DNA from: Neolentinus lepideus HHB14362 ss-1
Taxonomy: Eukaryota > Basidiomycota > Agaricomycetes > Gloeophyllales > Gloeophyllaceae
Direction: 5' to 3'
Length of the DNA stretch: 64,000 bases
Assembly (NCBI GenBank): GCA_001632425.1
Contig: KV425589.1
Coordinates: 12,543 to 76,542 of the forward strand
How positions within the stretch are numbered: the stretch's first letter is position 1; the number at the start of each line of letters is the position of its first letter. Both the position numbers and the translations under genes were made by a program. Shown here in pieces: positions 1 through 11,409 of the stretch. The notes beneath the pieces are model-generated. The model had not been told where the DNA came from, did no database searches, and worked only from the letters and a program-made list of their open reading frames with translations.

Positions 1-1252
1 TACAAGCTGGGACTATCTCTTACTTGAAGTCATATAAGTAATGAAGGGCCATTGACCAATCAGATTGCTCCAATGCAAATCGACGCGGAATCCCATCCGC
101 GCCACCGACTTCAAATCCTTCATGTAGTCAATTCCCACGGTCAATAAGGACCACATCGCTGTAAAATATATTGGAACAGGAGGACAGCACCTAAAATAGG
201 GAAAATATTCCAAGTGATGTGAGCAGGTATCAGAAGCTTATATTAGAAAAATCAGAGAGAAAGGAGCCACTTTAATTGAGGAGCAGGCTGAAAACTGACC
301 AGAGGCACTACAAAACTCTTTTTGTAGTCTTTTTGTAGTCGACACTACAAGCGAACTTTGAAGCGGACATCCAATAGTGTAGTGGCCACTACATAAGAAT
401 AATCCCACGACTTCTCGGCCATCATGCTCCTGTTCGGCAACCCGCTCATTCTCGGCGTAAAGACTCGTTCCTTCGTAAACTCAGGACTCGTAATTGTATC
501 CTTGGCTGTAGGACAGTCAGTCAGTCAAAAGGTATGCCCAAGTGGCAGCCTAAGTACATCAAACATAATAGAGGCGGACTAGAGCAATTGAGATGCAAGT
601 AGTGTGTTGCCGGCAAGTGTGCGCACATGGCTTACCATTACGACGGCACCTCTAGCACCAAATCAAGTAATGGCCATTTCCTAAAGGGGCCCAAGGGGAG
701 ACTTCACTGACGCGTATCGTGAATATGGCCTAGCCTACCTGCAGCTGGCCAATGGAATATCGGCAACTATAACAGCCGTGGCGCTTGAAATCGAAATCCG
801 AAGAGCTCGGATGCCCCGAATCTGGGGGAAATATCGAGGGAAAATGCGGTGCTTAGGTGTATCACAGACCTTTCATATCTACCATGAATCATCTGCGCCT
901 GTACCGCGCGTTTCAACAATTTGTGCTTTCTAAACAGCTTATGGCGATGCTACCTCTTAGCGCTCAACACTAAAGCTGTGAAGGTATGTGCTATCTTTAT
1001 CTGGAGGAATGTTGTTTCCTACGTGTAGTTTAGCGCCGCTGTGCTTCATAAGTTACAACCGACCAGCAAGGCCCACCTCCCTTTGACCTCTCAGCCAATC
1101 CTCAGAACTTCAAATTTGGGAGTGACTATCGGCTTTGGGGTTGAAATACATCGACAGCCAAGCGTATCGTTGGTGAGATCAAATCCAGAGTACAGGATGG
1201 ACTCCGGTACGCAGTGCTTTTCTTATGACACAACGTAGAGGAGGCCTCTTAA
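1..1252. other. Intergenic stretch without a recognisable gene
   Basis: I see no credible coding exon on either strand; the open frames are short and match no family I know. The only structured part lies at about 306-392, where CACTAC/GTAGTG motifs cluster. These include two direct copies of a TTTTTGTAGTC string and a perfect 14-bp palindrome (GTAGTGGCCACTAC, 379-392). The right end could hold the promoter and a missing first exon of the membrane-protein gene that follows, because that reading frame has no ATG of its own near the expected N-terminus. Confidence 0.5.
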
Positions 1253-2233
1253 GTGGTTGAATCTACACCAACAGTAATATCGAAGACCTTCGTCGACACC
1301 AGCGTGTCTTTGAAGGCAGCAGGCTTCATAGCCCTCGCAAACCTACAAGGCATCGCGCACCGCACAGCTTTCATAGGTTCTTCGTCATTCCTCGATATAC
1401 TCTTCCTCGCGCCCGGGATTCACTGCCAACAAGAAGCCTCTGATGTGAACCATGGCGAGTACCCGACAACTGGGGCAATGACGACCGGCTACGTCTTCCG
1501 AGTCGAAAACCAAGCCACAGTCAATTTCTTACAACGTGTAGGAAAAACAGGTCACCTCGTCACAGTCTGGGTGCACCCTCCCTCCCCTCACCTGGAATCT
1601 TTCTCTACGGACACGGTCGCACATACGCTTTACATCGTCGGCATCGCGCAGACCATCACGGTCGTCGCCGCCCTCGCGCACTTTCGTGATTTCTGGGCGC
1701 TTGGTGTATTAGCAATGCTGATCACCGCCCGCCTGTGCAACGTGGCCGTCATCAAGAGGCGGGGAGTAATGGGATGGAAGGGTGCTCCTGAGCCGGGCGT
1801 AAATGGTGATTTGTTCATCACCCTCAGCCAAGACCGCTGGGTGCGCATGCGCGGTCTGGTGGACGACATCAAAGCCGTCACCTCCGGCCAATGGTTGCGT
1901 GAGGAATCAACCGTGGAGAGTTTCTTTGTGACAACTGGCACTCTCCTTGTATACGCATCCGCCGCGGTAGCGCTGAATGCGTCTACCTTTGGCAACTCGC
2001 TCATCGCGTACCTACTCTTGAGTTCCCTTGCTCTCCTAGGGCTGTGCAATGCGCTTACCAAGACGCAGCGGATGTTTGGCAGAAGCATCCAAGTGGATGG
2101 GGAGCCTAGACATTTCACGCGCCGATTGGAGCTTGTCAACGAGCTCATCAAAGTCCATAACAGACAGGATTGGGCTATTACCATGGGTCTTATTGTCCCA
2201 AAGGAGGATAAGCTGCGGCCAGTGATAATATAA
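1253..2233 (+). CDS. Four-TM membrane protein, paralogue A; start unresolved
   Basis: This is a member of a family with four intact or near-intact copies in the window (also 12327-13451, 14210-15169 and 45196-46266). I do not recognise a named Pfam family. Visible features in order are an N-terminal AAGFIALANLQGIAHRTA block, GSSSFLDILFLAPGIHCQQ, GEYPTTGAMTTGYVFRVEN, two hydrophobic segments, GWKGAPEPGVNGDL, LSQDRWVRMRGLVDD, GQWLREE, two more hydrophobic segments, a TQRMFGR motif, and a C-terminal DWAITMGLIVP block. The frame opens after an in-frame TAA at 1250-1252 without an ATG; the first in-frame Met lies well inside the conserved region. Either a short upstream exon is spliced on or the start has been lost. 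Function unknown; probably an integral membrane protein. Confidence 0.7.
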   Translation: MVESTPTVISKTFVDTSVSLKAAGFIALANLQGIAHRTAFIGSSSFLDILFLAPGIHCQQEASDVNHGEYPTTGAMTTGYVFRVENQATVNFLQRVGKTGHLVTVWVHPPSPHLESFSTDTVAHTLYIVGIAQTITVVAALAHFRDFWALGVLAMLITARLCNVAVIKRRGVMGWKGAPEPGVNGDLFITLSQDRWVRMRGLVDDIKAVTSGQWLREESTVESFFVTTGTLLVYASAAVALNASTFGNSLIAYLLLSSLALLGLCNALTKTQRMFGRSIQVDGEPRHFTRRLELVNELIKVHNRQDWAITMGLIVPKEDKLRPVII

Positions 2234-2454
2234 GCATTCAGAATCGCTGATGCAGATTCCCTGGGTCCTCTCAAAATTCCGTAGCTTGCCTTGATTCCTG
2301 TTTCGAACTCGTCCCTAAACCTCTCACGTATGTGCGATTGAACGTAATCACACTGCACTGTAGTAGAAATACTAGTCTGGAATGCGCCAATACATTTTAT
2401 GTGCCCTATAGTACAGTTAATGACAAGAAACATAAGGTACGGAAAACCCATCGC

Positions 2455-4657
2455 TCAAAGCATCACGAACTCATCCACACTCCGTTCGTCCCCACTATAC
2501 ATGGACGACACCTTCGCCTTCGCACTCTCCGATGCCTGTTTGACTTGTAAATCCGGCAACGTCTGCAAAGACGGCGGAGGCGTCTGAGGCGCCTCAGTCT
2601 CCGGCTCGCTAGAGCTCTCCTCGGCGTCAGACCGTGGACTGCTCACGAGCTGCTGACCCACCTCCACTGGAGAGGTAGTCTCTGGTACTTCTTGCGAAGG
2701 TTCGGAGATGGCAGACGATGGCGTCGACGCCAAAGGTACCTCGACAACCGGTTGCTCCTCCGGTTGGACGGGAATACGACCCTCGTCCACGTCCATCTCG
2801 GCATCCGGAGGCGGCACATCCTCAACATTATTTTCCGAAATCAGAGGCACCACATCCTCGACCGTGATCTTCACCGGTGGCTCCGGCAAATCTCTCTCAT
2901 CGACATCCATCCCTCCAGCGACTGGCACATCCTCGATGTACTCCACCTTAAACCCATCGTCGCTGGGGTGCGTAGATACAGGCGAGTTCACCTCCACGCG
3001 CGCGAAGTGATCGGCGTGGACCTCGGCCTCCGGAGGGATGGATGGTAAATCATCAGGAGAGGAGGACCCCGTGGATTGGGATTCAGGTCCAACGGATGGC
3101 GATGGCGATGGAGAAGTCTCAGTGAGAAGTTGGACTAAAGCTGGGGGCGGTGAAGACCCCTCAACCTCCATCTTCGACTCGGGCTGAGGAACCTCGCTGG
3201 ACTGCTCAAGATGTGATGGTGAAGGCTCATCAGTAGTAGATGGCTTAGCCTGTGATGTCGTGGCGACGTCGCTAGTATGATCTTGTTGCGGCGCCGAAGA
3301 GGTCTCCTCGACCTCCATCCTCGACTCCGGCTGCGAGATCTCTAGCTCAGTTGAGCCATGCATATCCATAACCGCCTCCCTATCCTCTCCGTCATTGTCC
3401 TCCGCCTCCTGCTTCTTCACATTCTGCTTCACCCACGCCGCCCACAATCCCACTCTCCACTCCTCCAGACGTGCTTGCTCCTCCTGCACCTTCCTCACCA
3501 CCTCCTTTCTGCGCTCCCTGACTTTCACATCACCGCCGCTCTGCACCTCGTCCAGCCGACTAAGAATTTCGCCCAGATTATGGTCGTACGCATGCAGCGA
3601 CGTGTTGTGCGGCGTGTACGGCAGGCTCGGGGGCGGCACCGAAGCGCACTCGGACGGGGGCAGAGGCGAGAGGGTGGTGGTGTCAACGCTGACAATGCTC
3701 TCCTCAGATGACGGTGAGAGCGAGAAGTCGATGACGGCAGGGAAGGAGAACGACGACTTGAGCGAGTCAAAGTGCGCCTCGATTTGCGAGATCTGGTGAA
3801 GAGCTCTGCGCCGCAGGTAGTGAGTTCGCACGAAGGCCTGTATTCTTTCAGCTGCTTCGACTTGCTCCTTGGTGTATTGTGGCTTCGGTGACGACGGCTT
3901 GGGTTGGTTCTGCGCGGGTTTAGGTGAGGGCGTTCGGATGGGAATCCGAGTCTTTTCGGAAGGTTGGGCGGAGGCTGGACGGCGCGGGTTTGGGGAACGG
4001 GCGCTACGAGTTTGAGGGTTCGGTTTGGGGAAGCCCGTCCCAGAATTGGGGAAGGTAGATGTCGAACGTTTGTGACCCATCTGTACAATATTGTGAATAC
4101 ATCGTCATAGAACTGGTAGAATAACATCGCACCTTGTCACGATAGGCCTGTTCGTCAGAGAACATACGTCCGCGTTCGTAGTTCCGGAAGAAGTCTTGGG
4201 CAGCAGCTTCAGCCCTGCGCCTGCGCTCCTTCTCTTCTTCAGCAGCTGCTAGCTCCCTCCTGCGTCTCTCCGCCTCCAGCATCCTCGTCCGCTCCATCTC
4301 CCGCTCTCTCTGGCGTTGCATCGCCAGCTCCCTCTCCCTCAGTAGTAGCTCTCTCCTCCTCCGCTCCAAATCCATCTCGTATGGGTCGTATCCTCCGTAT
4401 CCGCGATTATAGGGATTGGCGTAGCATGGATTCTCGTCTTCCTCTTCGTCATAGTACAAGTTGTATGGAGATGCATAAGGCCTGTACGCTTCTTGAAGGC
4501 GACGCGCTCGCGCTGCACGTTCGCGGGCCTCTTCCTGCGCACGAAGGGCTGCAACATACTGGTTCCGGGCTGCCTGCTCCTCTGCTAGGGCACGGTAGTA
4601 AGGGTCGGAGGCATAGGAAGAACGGAAAGAATCTCGGTAAGGCGAATAACCGAACAT
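2455..4657 (-). CDS. IQ-motif/BAG-domain co-chaperone-like protein
   Basis: BAG-domain proteins bind the ATPase domain of Hsp70 and act as nucleotide-exchange co-chaperones. The gene has two exons (4657-4133 and 4080-2455) around a 52-bp intron with a GTGCG donor and a TACAG acceptor, giving about 716 residues. The first exon starts MFGYSPYRDSF and encodes a long Arg/Glu-rich helix (about residues 95-165) typical of a coiled coil. An IQ motif (ERIQAFVRTHYLRRR) lies near residue 255. A BAG-like helix (LSRLDEVQSGG followed by RERRKEVVRKVQEEQ) lies near 340-385. The C-terminal half is acidic and disordered, with repeated MEVE/MDVDE motifs. IQ plus BAG is the arrangement seen in plant BAG5-8 and fungal BAG proteins. 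It is divergent from the bHLH gene. The domain call rests on pattern recognition only. Confidence 0.75.
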
Positions 4658-5213
4658 CGAGTACTACGGAATCGAGTGTTCGATGTTAACAATAGAGTAT
4701 GCGTTTAGTAGTGCGAGCAGAGGGTTGAATGTTTCTGCTGTTTCGACGTGGGCAAGGCTGTATATATGGTTCGAGTTCTCCATTTCTGGAGTGTTCTTGG
4801 AGTGTTCGGTGGAGGTGTAGATGCTTCCATCTGGCGCGGGCTCGAGACGCGCCGAAATTTCCAGAGCAGTCACGTGGACTAGCCCAGTCTTGCTCACGCG
4901 TGACAATTTGGGTCGTAAGGTCTCACGTGCTGTAGTCATCTCGATCACGCAAATGGTCCGTGCGCGGTCACATGCCTCGCCTCGTGGCTGATGGTGTTTG
5001 CGTCTGATTGTCTCCGGCTCGGTCCGGGCGTGCGGCTTTGTTGAAAAGGAGTGACCCTGCGTGATTGAGCACGTTCTCCTCGTGACCTCTCCCGTGATCT
5101 GCCCCGCGCCCTCCTCAGCCTCCTCGCCTTCAACGACGACGCCCAAGTCACTTCGGTCATCAATATATATTCTACAAGTCGGTGTAGAACCGTTTGAGGC
5201 CTCGTAACAAGCC
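4658..5213. promoter_or_regulatory. Divergent BAG/bHLH promoter with E-boxes
   Basis: This 556-bp region separates two divergent start codons. It contains two CACGTG E-boxes (4871-4876, read as GTCACGTGG, and 4924-4929, read as CTCACGTGC), a TCACATG half-variant near 4968-4974, and a perfect TCACGCGTGA palindrome (4894-4903). Cbf1-type bHLH factors, which the gene to the right resembles, bind RTCACGTG, so autoregulation is plausible. That link is inference; the sites themselves are seen in the sequence. Confidence 0.55.
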
Positions 5214-6608
5214 ATGTCTTCGTCGCAAACGACGACAAACCCGCCAATCTCCAACTCAACAAACAATGGCGGAGCAGCTGGAGGTGCCGCTGCTCAACCA
5301 CAACCATCTGGGCTTATAGGCGCTGATGGAAACCCGATACCATTAGGCGGACTAGATTCGAATCAGATTCTGAATTTACTCAGACATCTACCAGGCGTGT
5401 TCAACAGGGTAGGCATTCACTTAATAATACTAAGCCAAGTGGCGGCAAACCAGGGTGGCACGTCGTCTCGTCGAGATGGAAAGGATGACCCGTTTTGCTT
5501 ATCACTTGTGTTCTCTGACTGTTGAACACATGGGATCTGCGATAGCGGCATCTGTGGCATTTCGGTAGAGTGGCCGTCACTCTAGGGACCTAAGTGTGTG
5601 CCACCTTGGTCCCTGTCCGTCGCGTGGTTTTTCCATCATGTACTTCCACATATTTTAGAATGACCACACGGAGGCAACGCCACTTATTCGCGCACGTCGC
5701 TCTATCTATACGTTCTTATCCTCCTCTAACTCCACGTTCGCGTCTTAGCTCGTGGAACAAGGCCAACTCAAGGAAGACGCTGCCGCCGCCGCCCTCTCGA
5801 ACCTCTCACAACCACAATACACTGCTCCGCCCCCACCGCCACCGCACCTTGCCCACCTCCCACCCTTCAACCAACACGCACCACCACAACTCTCGCACGG
5901 CCTTCCTGACCCTGGGCCCTCGTCCCACCCGCGTGGGCCGCCAAACCTCGGGCAGGTGCCAGTAAGTGCAACACGCACAGAAATGGACGCGGGCAGCGGG
6001 GACACAGACGATGAGCAGGGGCAGACTGGGCCGGGCGGCACGCCCACCACAGGGCGCGCGAGCCGAGGCAAGAGCGCGACCATGTCCCAGGACGAATGGG
6101 CACGGCAGCGGAAGGATAACCATGTACGCCGTGATCCCTTCTCTCTCCAAGCCACCTAATCCCCCGCATCCGACAGAAAGAAGTCGAGCGCCGCAGACGA
6201 GGTAACATCAACGAAGGGATCAACGAGCTTGGCCGCATCGTGCCCAACGGCACCGGCGAGAAAGCCAAGGGCGCAATCCTCTCCCGCGCAGTCCAGTACA
6301 TCCACCACCTGAAAGAGAACGAGGCGCGCAACATCGAGAAGTGGACGCTTGAGAAGCTGCTCATGGACCAGGCGATGGGCGACCTGCAGAGCCAACTCGA
6401 GGACGTGAAGAATATGTACCAGCGCGAGAAGCAGGCGCGGGAGCGTGCGGAGGCAGAGCTGCAGATACTCAAGGGTGTCCAGGAGCGGTTGGGCGCCGCG
6501 GGTACGGCTGCCCTTACGGAGGATGGGAGGCGGAGACAGAGGGAGGATGAAGATATGCAGCAGGAGGAGGGTGTGGATCGGGATGGGAAGAGGCAACGCG
6601 TTGAGTGA
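5214..6608 (+). CDS. Cbf1-like bHLH transcription factor
   Basis: Three exons join in frame (5214-5408, 5749-6123, 6177-6608), giving about 333 residues. The N-terminal 190 residues are low complexity, with poly-Pro, Gly and Asn runs. The basic region and helix 1 start exactly at the last splice junction: DNH from exon 2 joins KEVERRRRGNINEGINELG, which carries the H..E..RR signature of E-box-binding bHLH proteins. A loop with NGTGEKAKGAILSRA and helix 2 (AVQYIHHLKENEA) follow, then a long coiled coil (about residues 230-285) and a basic tail. The spacing resembles Cbf1/USF-type factors, which bind CACGTG and in yeast control methionine genes and centromeres. The first intron is long for this genome (340 bp). 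Target genes are not known here, but CACGTG sites occur in its own promoter and upstream of eEF1B and MCM10. Confidence 0.85.
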
Positions 6609-6847
6609 TCGGACTATCGTTTCTTGATCTTTGCAAACTGCTGTCGCTGTTCTGTACTGTCTTATGGGTTACGCGTAGGGTGCTTTGTAGAGTCAGATTC
6701 TGTATTTGTACGAGTATGGTGCGATTATGACCATGGCGCTCTAGTTCTCGGTTGTCTGGATTATCACTTACCGTCCACTCTGGTTCATGCAGCCTGTATT
6801 CCCTTCCTTACGTTTTCGAATAGACTTTACACCCAATTTTACAACAC

Positions 6848-9800
6848 TCAAAGCAAATCCACTACTCCCCTCCTTGGCGAAATCACGGCTACTACCTTCC
6901 CCTCAAACGACAACAGGTCCCCTCCCTGCGTGACCACAATGTCACCCCAGGTCGGATCCGCCTCAACGCCCAGCAGTTTCTCAATGTTACTCGACGCCAT
7001 CGCATGTGCGTCCGATTTGCTGATGACACCACCGGAAGCCGCTGCAACCTGTACGTGCAAGGAAGAGTTTCAGCAGGAGAGTGCAGGTAGATAGGGAAGA
7101 GGAGGAAGAAAACCCACCCACGCGGCATCAAACCGCGCATTCCTCGCCGCCCATGAGCTCATTGCCCTCTCGCCCTCAACGCCTTGGGGCGCAATGCCCA
7201 CCGTTACGCCCGCCTTGAACAGCGTCGTGATCAGGTCATCCTCCGTCAGCGGCGGGCCCGGGAGCCTATACACCATCGACCAATACCAGTCACCGTCAGC
7301 TCAAATTTGTCACAGCATGTCACTTACACCCTCCTGCGCTCCCAAGAATACGGCTGCGGCCTCACAGGCGCCACAATCACGCCTACACCCGCTTCGGCGA
7401 GGTCAGACGCAAGAATGTGCGCCTCGGAAGCGCCGAAAATCGTCAGTTTGATCTTGCTCCCGTCTTTTTCCTCCACTGCTTTCTTCAAAGAGAGGAGAGA
7501 CGCGATAACGTCCGCACTGTGCGTCTCGACGACGAGCGTCGTCTCCCCCTACCCACCCACCACCATCAACACCCCTCCCACCTAGCACGTCGAGCACGCA
7601 CCTTCGCGACGCCCCCAAATTCCCCATCCCCTTTCACCAAATGATTCCGCAGCGCCTCGACTTGCGTACTCACACTCGGCACCCCAACATGCCCAATCCT
7701 CACATGCAACGCCGCCCTCTCCTGTACCACCGCGCCCTCCTCCAACTTATGCGCCGCGCCCAGAGAAAATGCGACGCTCACCCCACCGTATGGGAGCGGC
7801 GCGCTCACGGCGGTGGTCACACCCGAGCGGTACGCCAGCCTACACCATCCATGAGTACTCGAAGGAAAAAAGTAGGAACCAACGCACAGCGCATCCCTAC
7901 TCCCAACCTGCAGCCCATCGACCGCCCGCACCGCGCCCCTCCCTCCCAGCAACGGATCCGGGGCCACCCCGTCCGTCGTACTGCCCTCCATTGCAATCTC
8001 CTGCAGCCCCAGCCCCGACCCCGCAGACACCAGCGCAGGGCTCAGACTCCCCCCCTGCACATCAACCACAACATCCCCCTCCCGAGCGCGCGCCGCAGCG
8101 ACTATCCGCCCCGCCTCCACAACGACAACCCCACCCACACCTGTGACCTCCCCTCGCCTCGTCCACCCCCACCCAGCCGACACATTCGCAAACACCACGC
8201 GCCCCCCCGCCCGCCTCGGCGCGAGCGGCGGGAGCCCCTCCCACTCCAGCGTGCTATTCGCCTCCGCATCAAAATTCGGGGTCCTCGGCGCGGAAGACGC
8301 AGGGGGCGGAGAAAATGGAACGGGGCGCGCGGGCAGCTGCGCGATCCCGTCGACCCACACCTGCAACGGCGTCGCGCCGAGCTGGAGGGGGTGCGCGGAC
8401 CAGAGAACGATATCTGCGTGGTAACCAAGCTCATCAGCAACCACATCCCCTCCAGCTCCTCGTCAACACCCACCCGCGTCATACCCTGCATCCCAACTCG
8501 TGAGCACCCATCCATATCCATATACGGTCAGAAGCGCCACGCACCCTCACGCACCGCCCCGACGCGGTGCCCGAGCCCCATCACCTGCGCCGGGGTGGAC
8601 GTGACCGATTTGAGCGCGGCGTCGGCGGGGAGGCCCCAGAAGTGCGCCTGCTGCGCCTCGTGCAGGAGGTAGCGCGCGATGATGCCGGGGTGGTCGCTCT
8701 GGGGTGGGCGGTGGGTGTGAGAAGATATGTGAGAGGGAGAGGAAGGTATAGGAGTAGGTACGTGAGAGGGCAGGAACGGAGGGGAAGGGGAAGGGGGAAG
8801 GATATGTTAGGACGAGGGGAGGGGAAGGGAGAAAGTGTCGAGGGAAGGGGATGGAGGGAGTGTCGAGGGAGGATCAGAGGGAAAGGAACAGTCAAGACAG
8901 ACCGAGACACAAAGCGGGGTCGATCAACATCACCAGCAAGAAGCAAGAAGCGGCACCCAACAAACCCACCTTCATAACCACATCCACGCCCTCCGCAGCG
9001 AGCACCTTCGGCGCGAACTCGGAGTGACGGTACGCTTCTCTCTTGTACCTGCGACGAGAGTACGTAAGATAGGAATTTGTTTCGGGGATGGGTTTGTTTC
9101 GTCAGACGGGTTTGCGAGTACGTGAGATGAAAATTCAGTTCAGCTCAGATAAAACAAGAGAGAGACCCCACGCACCTCGAGAACGTCGCGAACATCGCAA
9201 TCGCAGGTGTATGCCCTGCCCGTCGTAAGTCGTAAGTCACAAAATTAGAAACGAACCAAATGGGCACAGCAGTGACAAATGGACAAGCGAGCACAGTAGT
9301 GACAAATGGACAAGCGAGCACAGTAGTGACAAATGCACAAGCGAGCACAGTAGTGACGAATGCACAAGCAAGGAGACTGATGCCTCTACCCTAAACCCAC
9401 ATCCGCTAGCCCGGAAGAACGCACGCACCATACGCCCTCTCCAGCACGCGCGGCACCAGGTATGCCTCGTGCGCGTGGTGGAACGCCGCGACGGGGAAGC
9501 GGAATTCGTTCGAGAGCTGGCCTCGGTCGGTCGGTCAGCTCACCATCAAAAATATAAGAGGAAGAAGGGGGGGAGGGGGGGAAGTACGCTTCAGGAGAAA
9601 GGGGTAAAGTACGCCTCCGGAGAAGGGAGAGTGAACACAAGAAGGTGGAGTGGCAGAGCACTCACCCGGACAAAGTCGTCAATGTCCACCGCCTCGTAGC
9701 AGTGCGTCTGGACCTAAAAAATGTACATCAGCTTCTTCCTATTTTTTATCGCACCGGTGTTAGAACCGAAATCCACCGGCATCAAAAACATAAAACCGAA

Positions 9801-11409
9801 ATCAACCAGCATAAAACCCGAAATCCACCGGCCTAAAATCCAAATCCCAAACCCAAAATCCAAAATCCAAAATCGAAAATCCACCCGCATCACAAAACCC
9901 AAACCCAAATCCCACCAGCCCTCAAAAACCCAAACCCCAACGCACCTTCACCCGCCCCCTCAACACATCCACGAGCGCCTCCCACCTTACGTCCTCCGGG
10001 AACGCGCCGAGCCCCGCCCACCGGTGCGCGAGCGCGCGCGCGCAGTAGGCGTCTTGGCGGGATTTGAGGGCCGCGGCGGCGGTGTATCTGAAAAAAAAAG
10101 GGGGGGGGTTAGTTCGGGTGGGGGAGTGGAGAGGGAGGGAGGAGGGTGATGGAGAGGGACGGAGGGGGTTTGTGATGTTTTAGGGACAAAGGAGGTTTGC
10201 AATAATTAAGGGACGGGGGGGAAGGGAAGGAGGGACGCACGCCCGTCGGAAGTTCCAGAATGTGTCCATGCGCGTCTGGGAGTATACTCTGGCTATTGTA
10301 CGTAACGGCGTCAGCGGGAGGGGAGGGGAGGGAGGGTGTATGCGGCGTACATGGGTTCTCGCCTGCATATATGTGAACTCAGGATTCGAAGACGAAAAGG
10401 GGAGGTGCGACGAACCGCACGCGTGTCTAACGGGGAGTATTGAATATGTAAGAAGGAAGAAAACAGGAGGGACTCAAGCGCACTTGATATGCCTCCACCG
10501 CGGCCTCGCCTCCACGTCTACATCCACATCGCTCCCATTCAGCCCAAACGGCGGCTCGACGAGCATGCTACTCGGGGAGCGCTCGGTAGTCGGGCGGAGC
10601 TTGATCGCGAACGCCTGGCCGCCTATCACACGCGCCATCATCAGCCCCCGTCCGTTCAATAGTACAGTCGCAGTCGCGCACCAATCGCGTTGGCGGAGCC
10701 CGGGAGGACGAGGGCCGTGGTGACGCCCCCCGCGAGCGCGAGGCGGAACGCGGCGTCGTGCGTGTTCAGGCCGTCGGCGGCGCGCAGCCAGGGGAGGACG
10801 GGGCCGTGCGGGGAGTTGCCGTCGGTCGCGCCGGACAGGGCGGGCTGGGGCTCTACGGCGAGGTGAGAGTGCAGGTCGACGATGCTGTTAACAGTAATTT
10901 GATGTGTGGGTGAGTGGGGATGCAGGGGGCACGTACCCGGGGGTCACCCATGCGCCGTGCGCGTCGACGATGTCGGTGGCGTTGGTGATGAGAGAGGTGG
11001 GCACGCGTGCGAGGGCTTTGATGATGCCCTTGTCGAGCAGCACGTCTCCGTACACGACTCTGCCTGTCCCCGTCCACACGCTCGCATTACGCACCAAGAC
11101 CGGCTTCCCGCCCAGGTTCTCGTCCCACCGATCCGACTGCTGGCGCTTGTGGAAGTCGTCTGGCGGCGCGGGAGTGAGGTGGAGGGCGCGGCATTTGGCG
11201 AGGATTTCGTTGGCGTTGGCAAGAAGGGGGGCGGAGTACTGGGAGGAGGATATGAAGGTGAGGGAAAGGATGGCGAGGAGGCAGAGGCAGATGGCGAGGG
11301 CGAGTAGTGGTGCGAGGCGTGTCTTGAGCCGCGGTGGGCTGAGGTGTTTCTCTCCGCTGAAGTCTTTCTCTCCGCTGAAGTCTTTCTCTCCCATGTTGCG
11401 AGAGAGCAA
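6848..11409 (-). CDS. Membrane-anchored two-fold amidohydrolase (CE9-type annotation)
   Basis: A long gene split into more than ten small exons. Exon 1 (11409-10937) encodes a cytoplasmic N-terminus with a short GEKDFS repeat, one hydrophobic anchor, and a lead-in ending GAWVTPG. Exon 2 (from 10884) continues IVDLHSHL. Exon pieces follow near 10622, 10430, 10350, 10290, 10085, 9715, 9520, 9230, 9045 and 8700. Metal-ligand motifs of the amidohydrolase superfamily are present in order: DLHSH, VQTHCYEAVD, FHHAHEAYLVP and VVMKSDHP. A second, poorly conserved amidohydrolase-like half follows (about 8450-6848) and lacks obvious HxH ligands. Agaricomycete homologues are often filed under CAZy CE9 (N-acetylglucosamine-6-phosphate deacetylase-like), but the true substrate is uncertain; imidazolonepropionase-like activity is an alternative. 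It probably acts at a membrane or in the secretory lumen. Exact internal exon ends are approximate. Confidence 0.75.
9262..9373. repeat. 27-bp tandem repeat in an intron
   Basis: Three full copies of a 27-bp unit (9281-9307, 9308-9334, 9335-9361) are flanked by partial copies on both sides. The core reads CAAGCGAGCACAGTAGTGAC, with one or two substitutions per copy. It lies in the intron between the amidohydrolase exons encoding HHAHEAY...VLERAY and GHTPAIAMFATF. The unit length is a multiple of three, so long antisense frames appear across it; these are not genes. Confidence 0.9.
9760..9935. repeat. Degenerate CCAAAAT / CCGAAATC low-complexity tract
   Basis: An A- and C-rich tract built from imperfect iterations of CCGAAATCCACC(A)GGCAT and CCAAAATC. 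It sits in another amidohydrolase intron, between the exon ending in WEALVDVLRGRVK and the exon starting VQTHCY. It looks like a decaying minisatellite. No coding signal is seen. Confidence 0.75.

Noticed and set aside
13..213. Minus-strand frame with DLKSVARMGF, faintly like the four-TM family N-terminus
   Set aside because: Only about five residues agree, and none of the stronger motifs (APGIHCQQ, GEYP) follows.
1630..2451. Long antisense open frame across paralogue A
   Set aside because: It mirrors the family gene in codon-complementary frame and has Ser/Arg-rich composition without motifs; similar antisense frames occur opposite the other paralogues.
5745..6600. Several long minus-strand frames opposite the bHLH gene
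   Set aside because: They are GC-driven shadows of the proline- and arginine-rich coding sequence; the plus strand has clean splicing and bHLH motifs.
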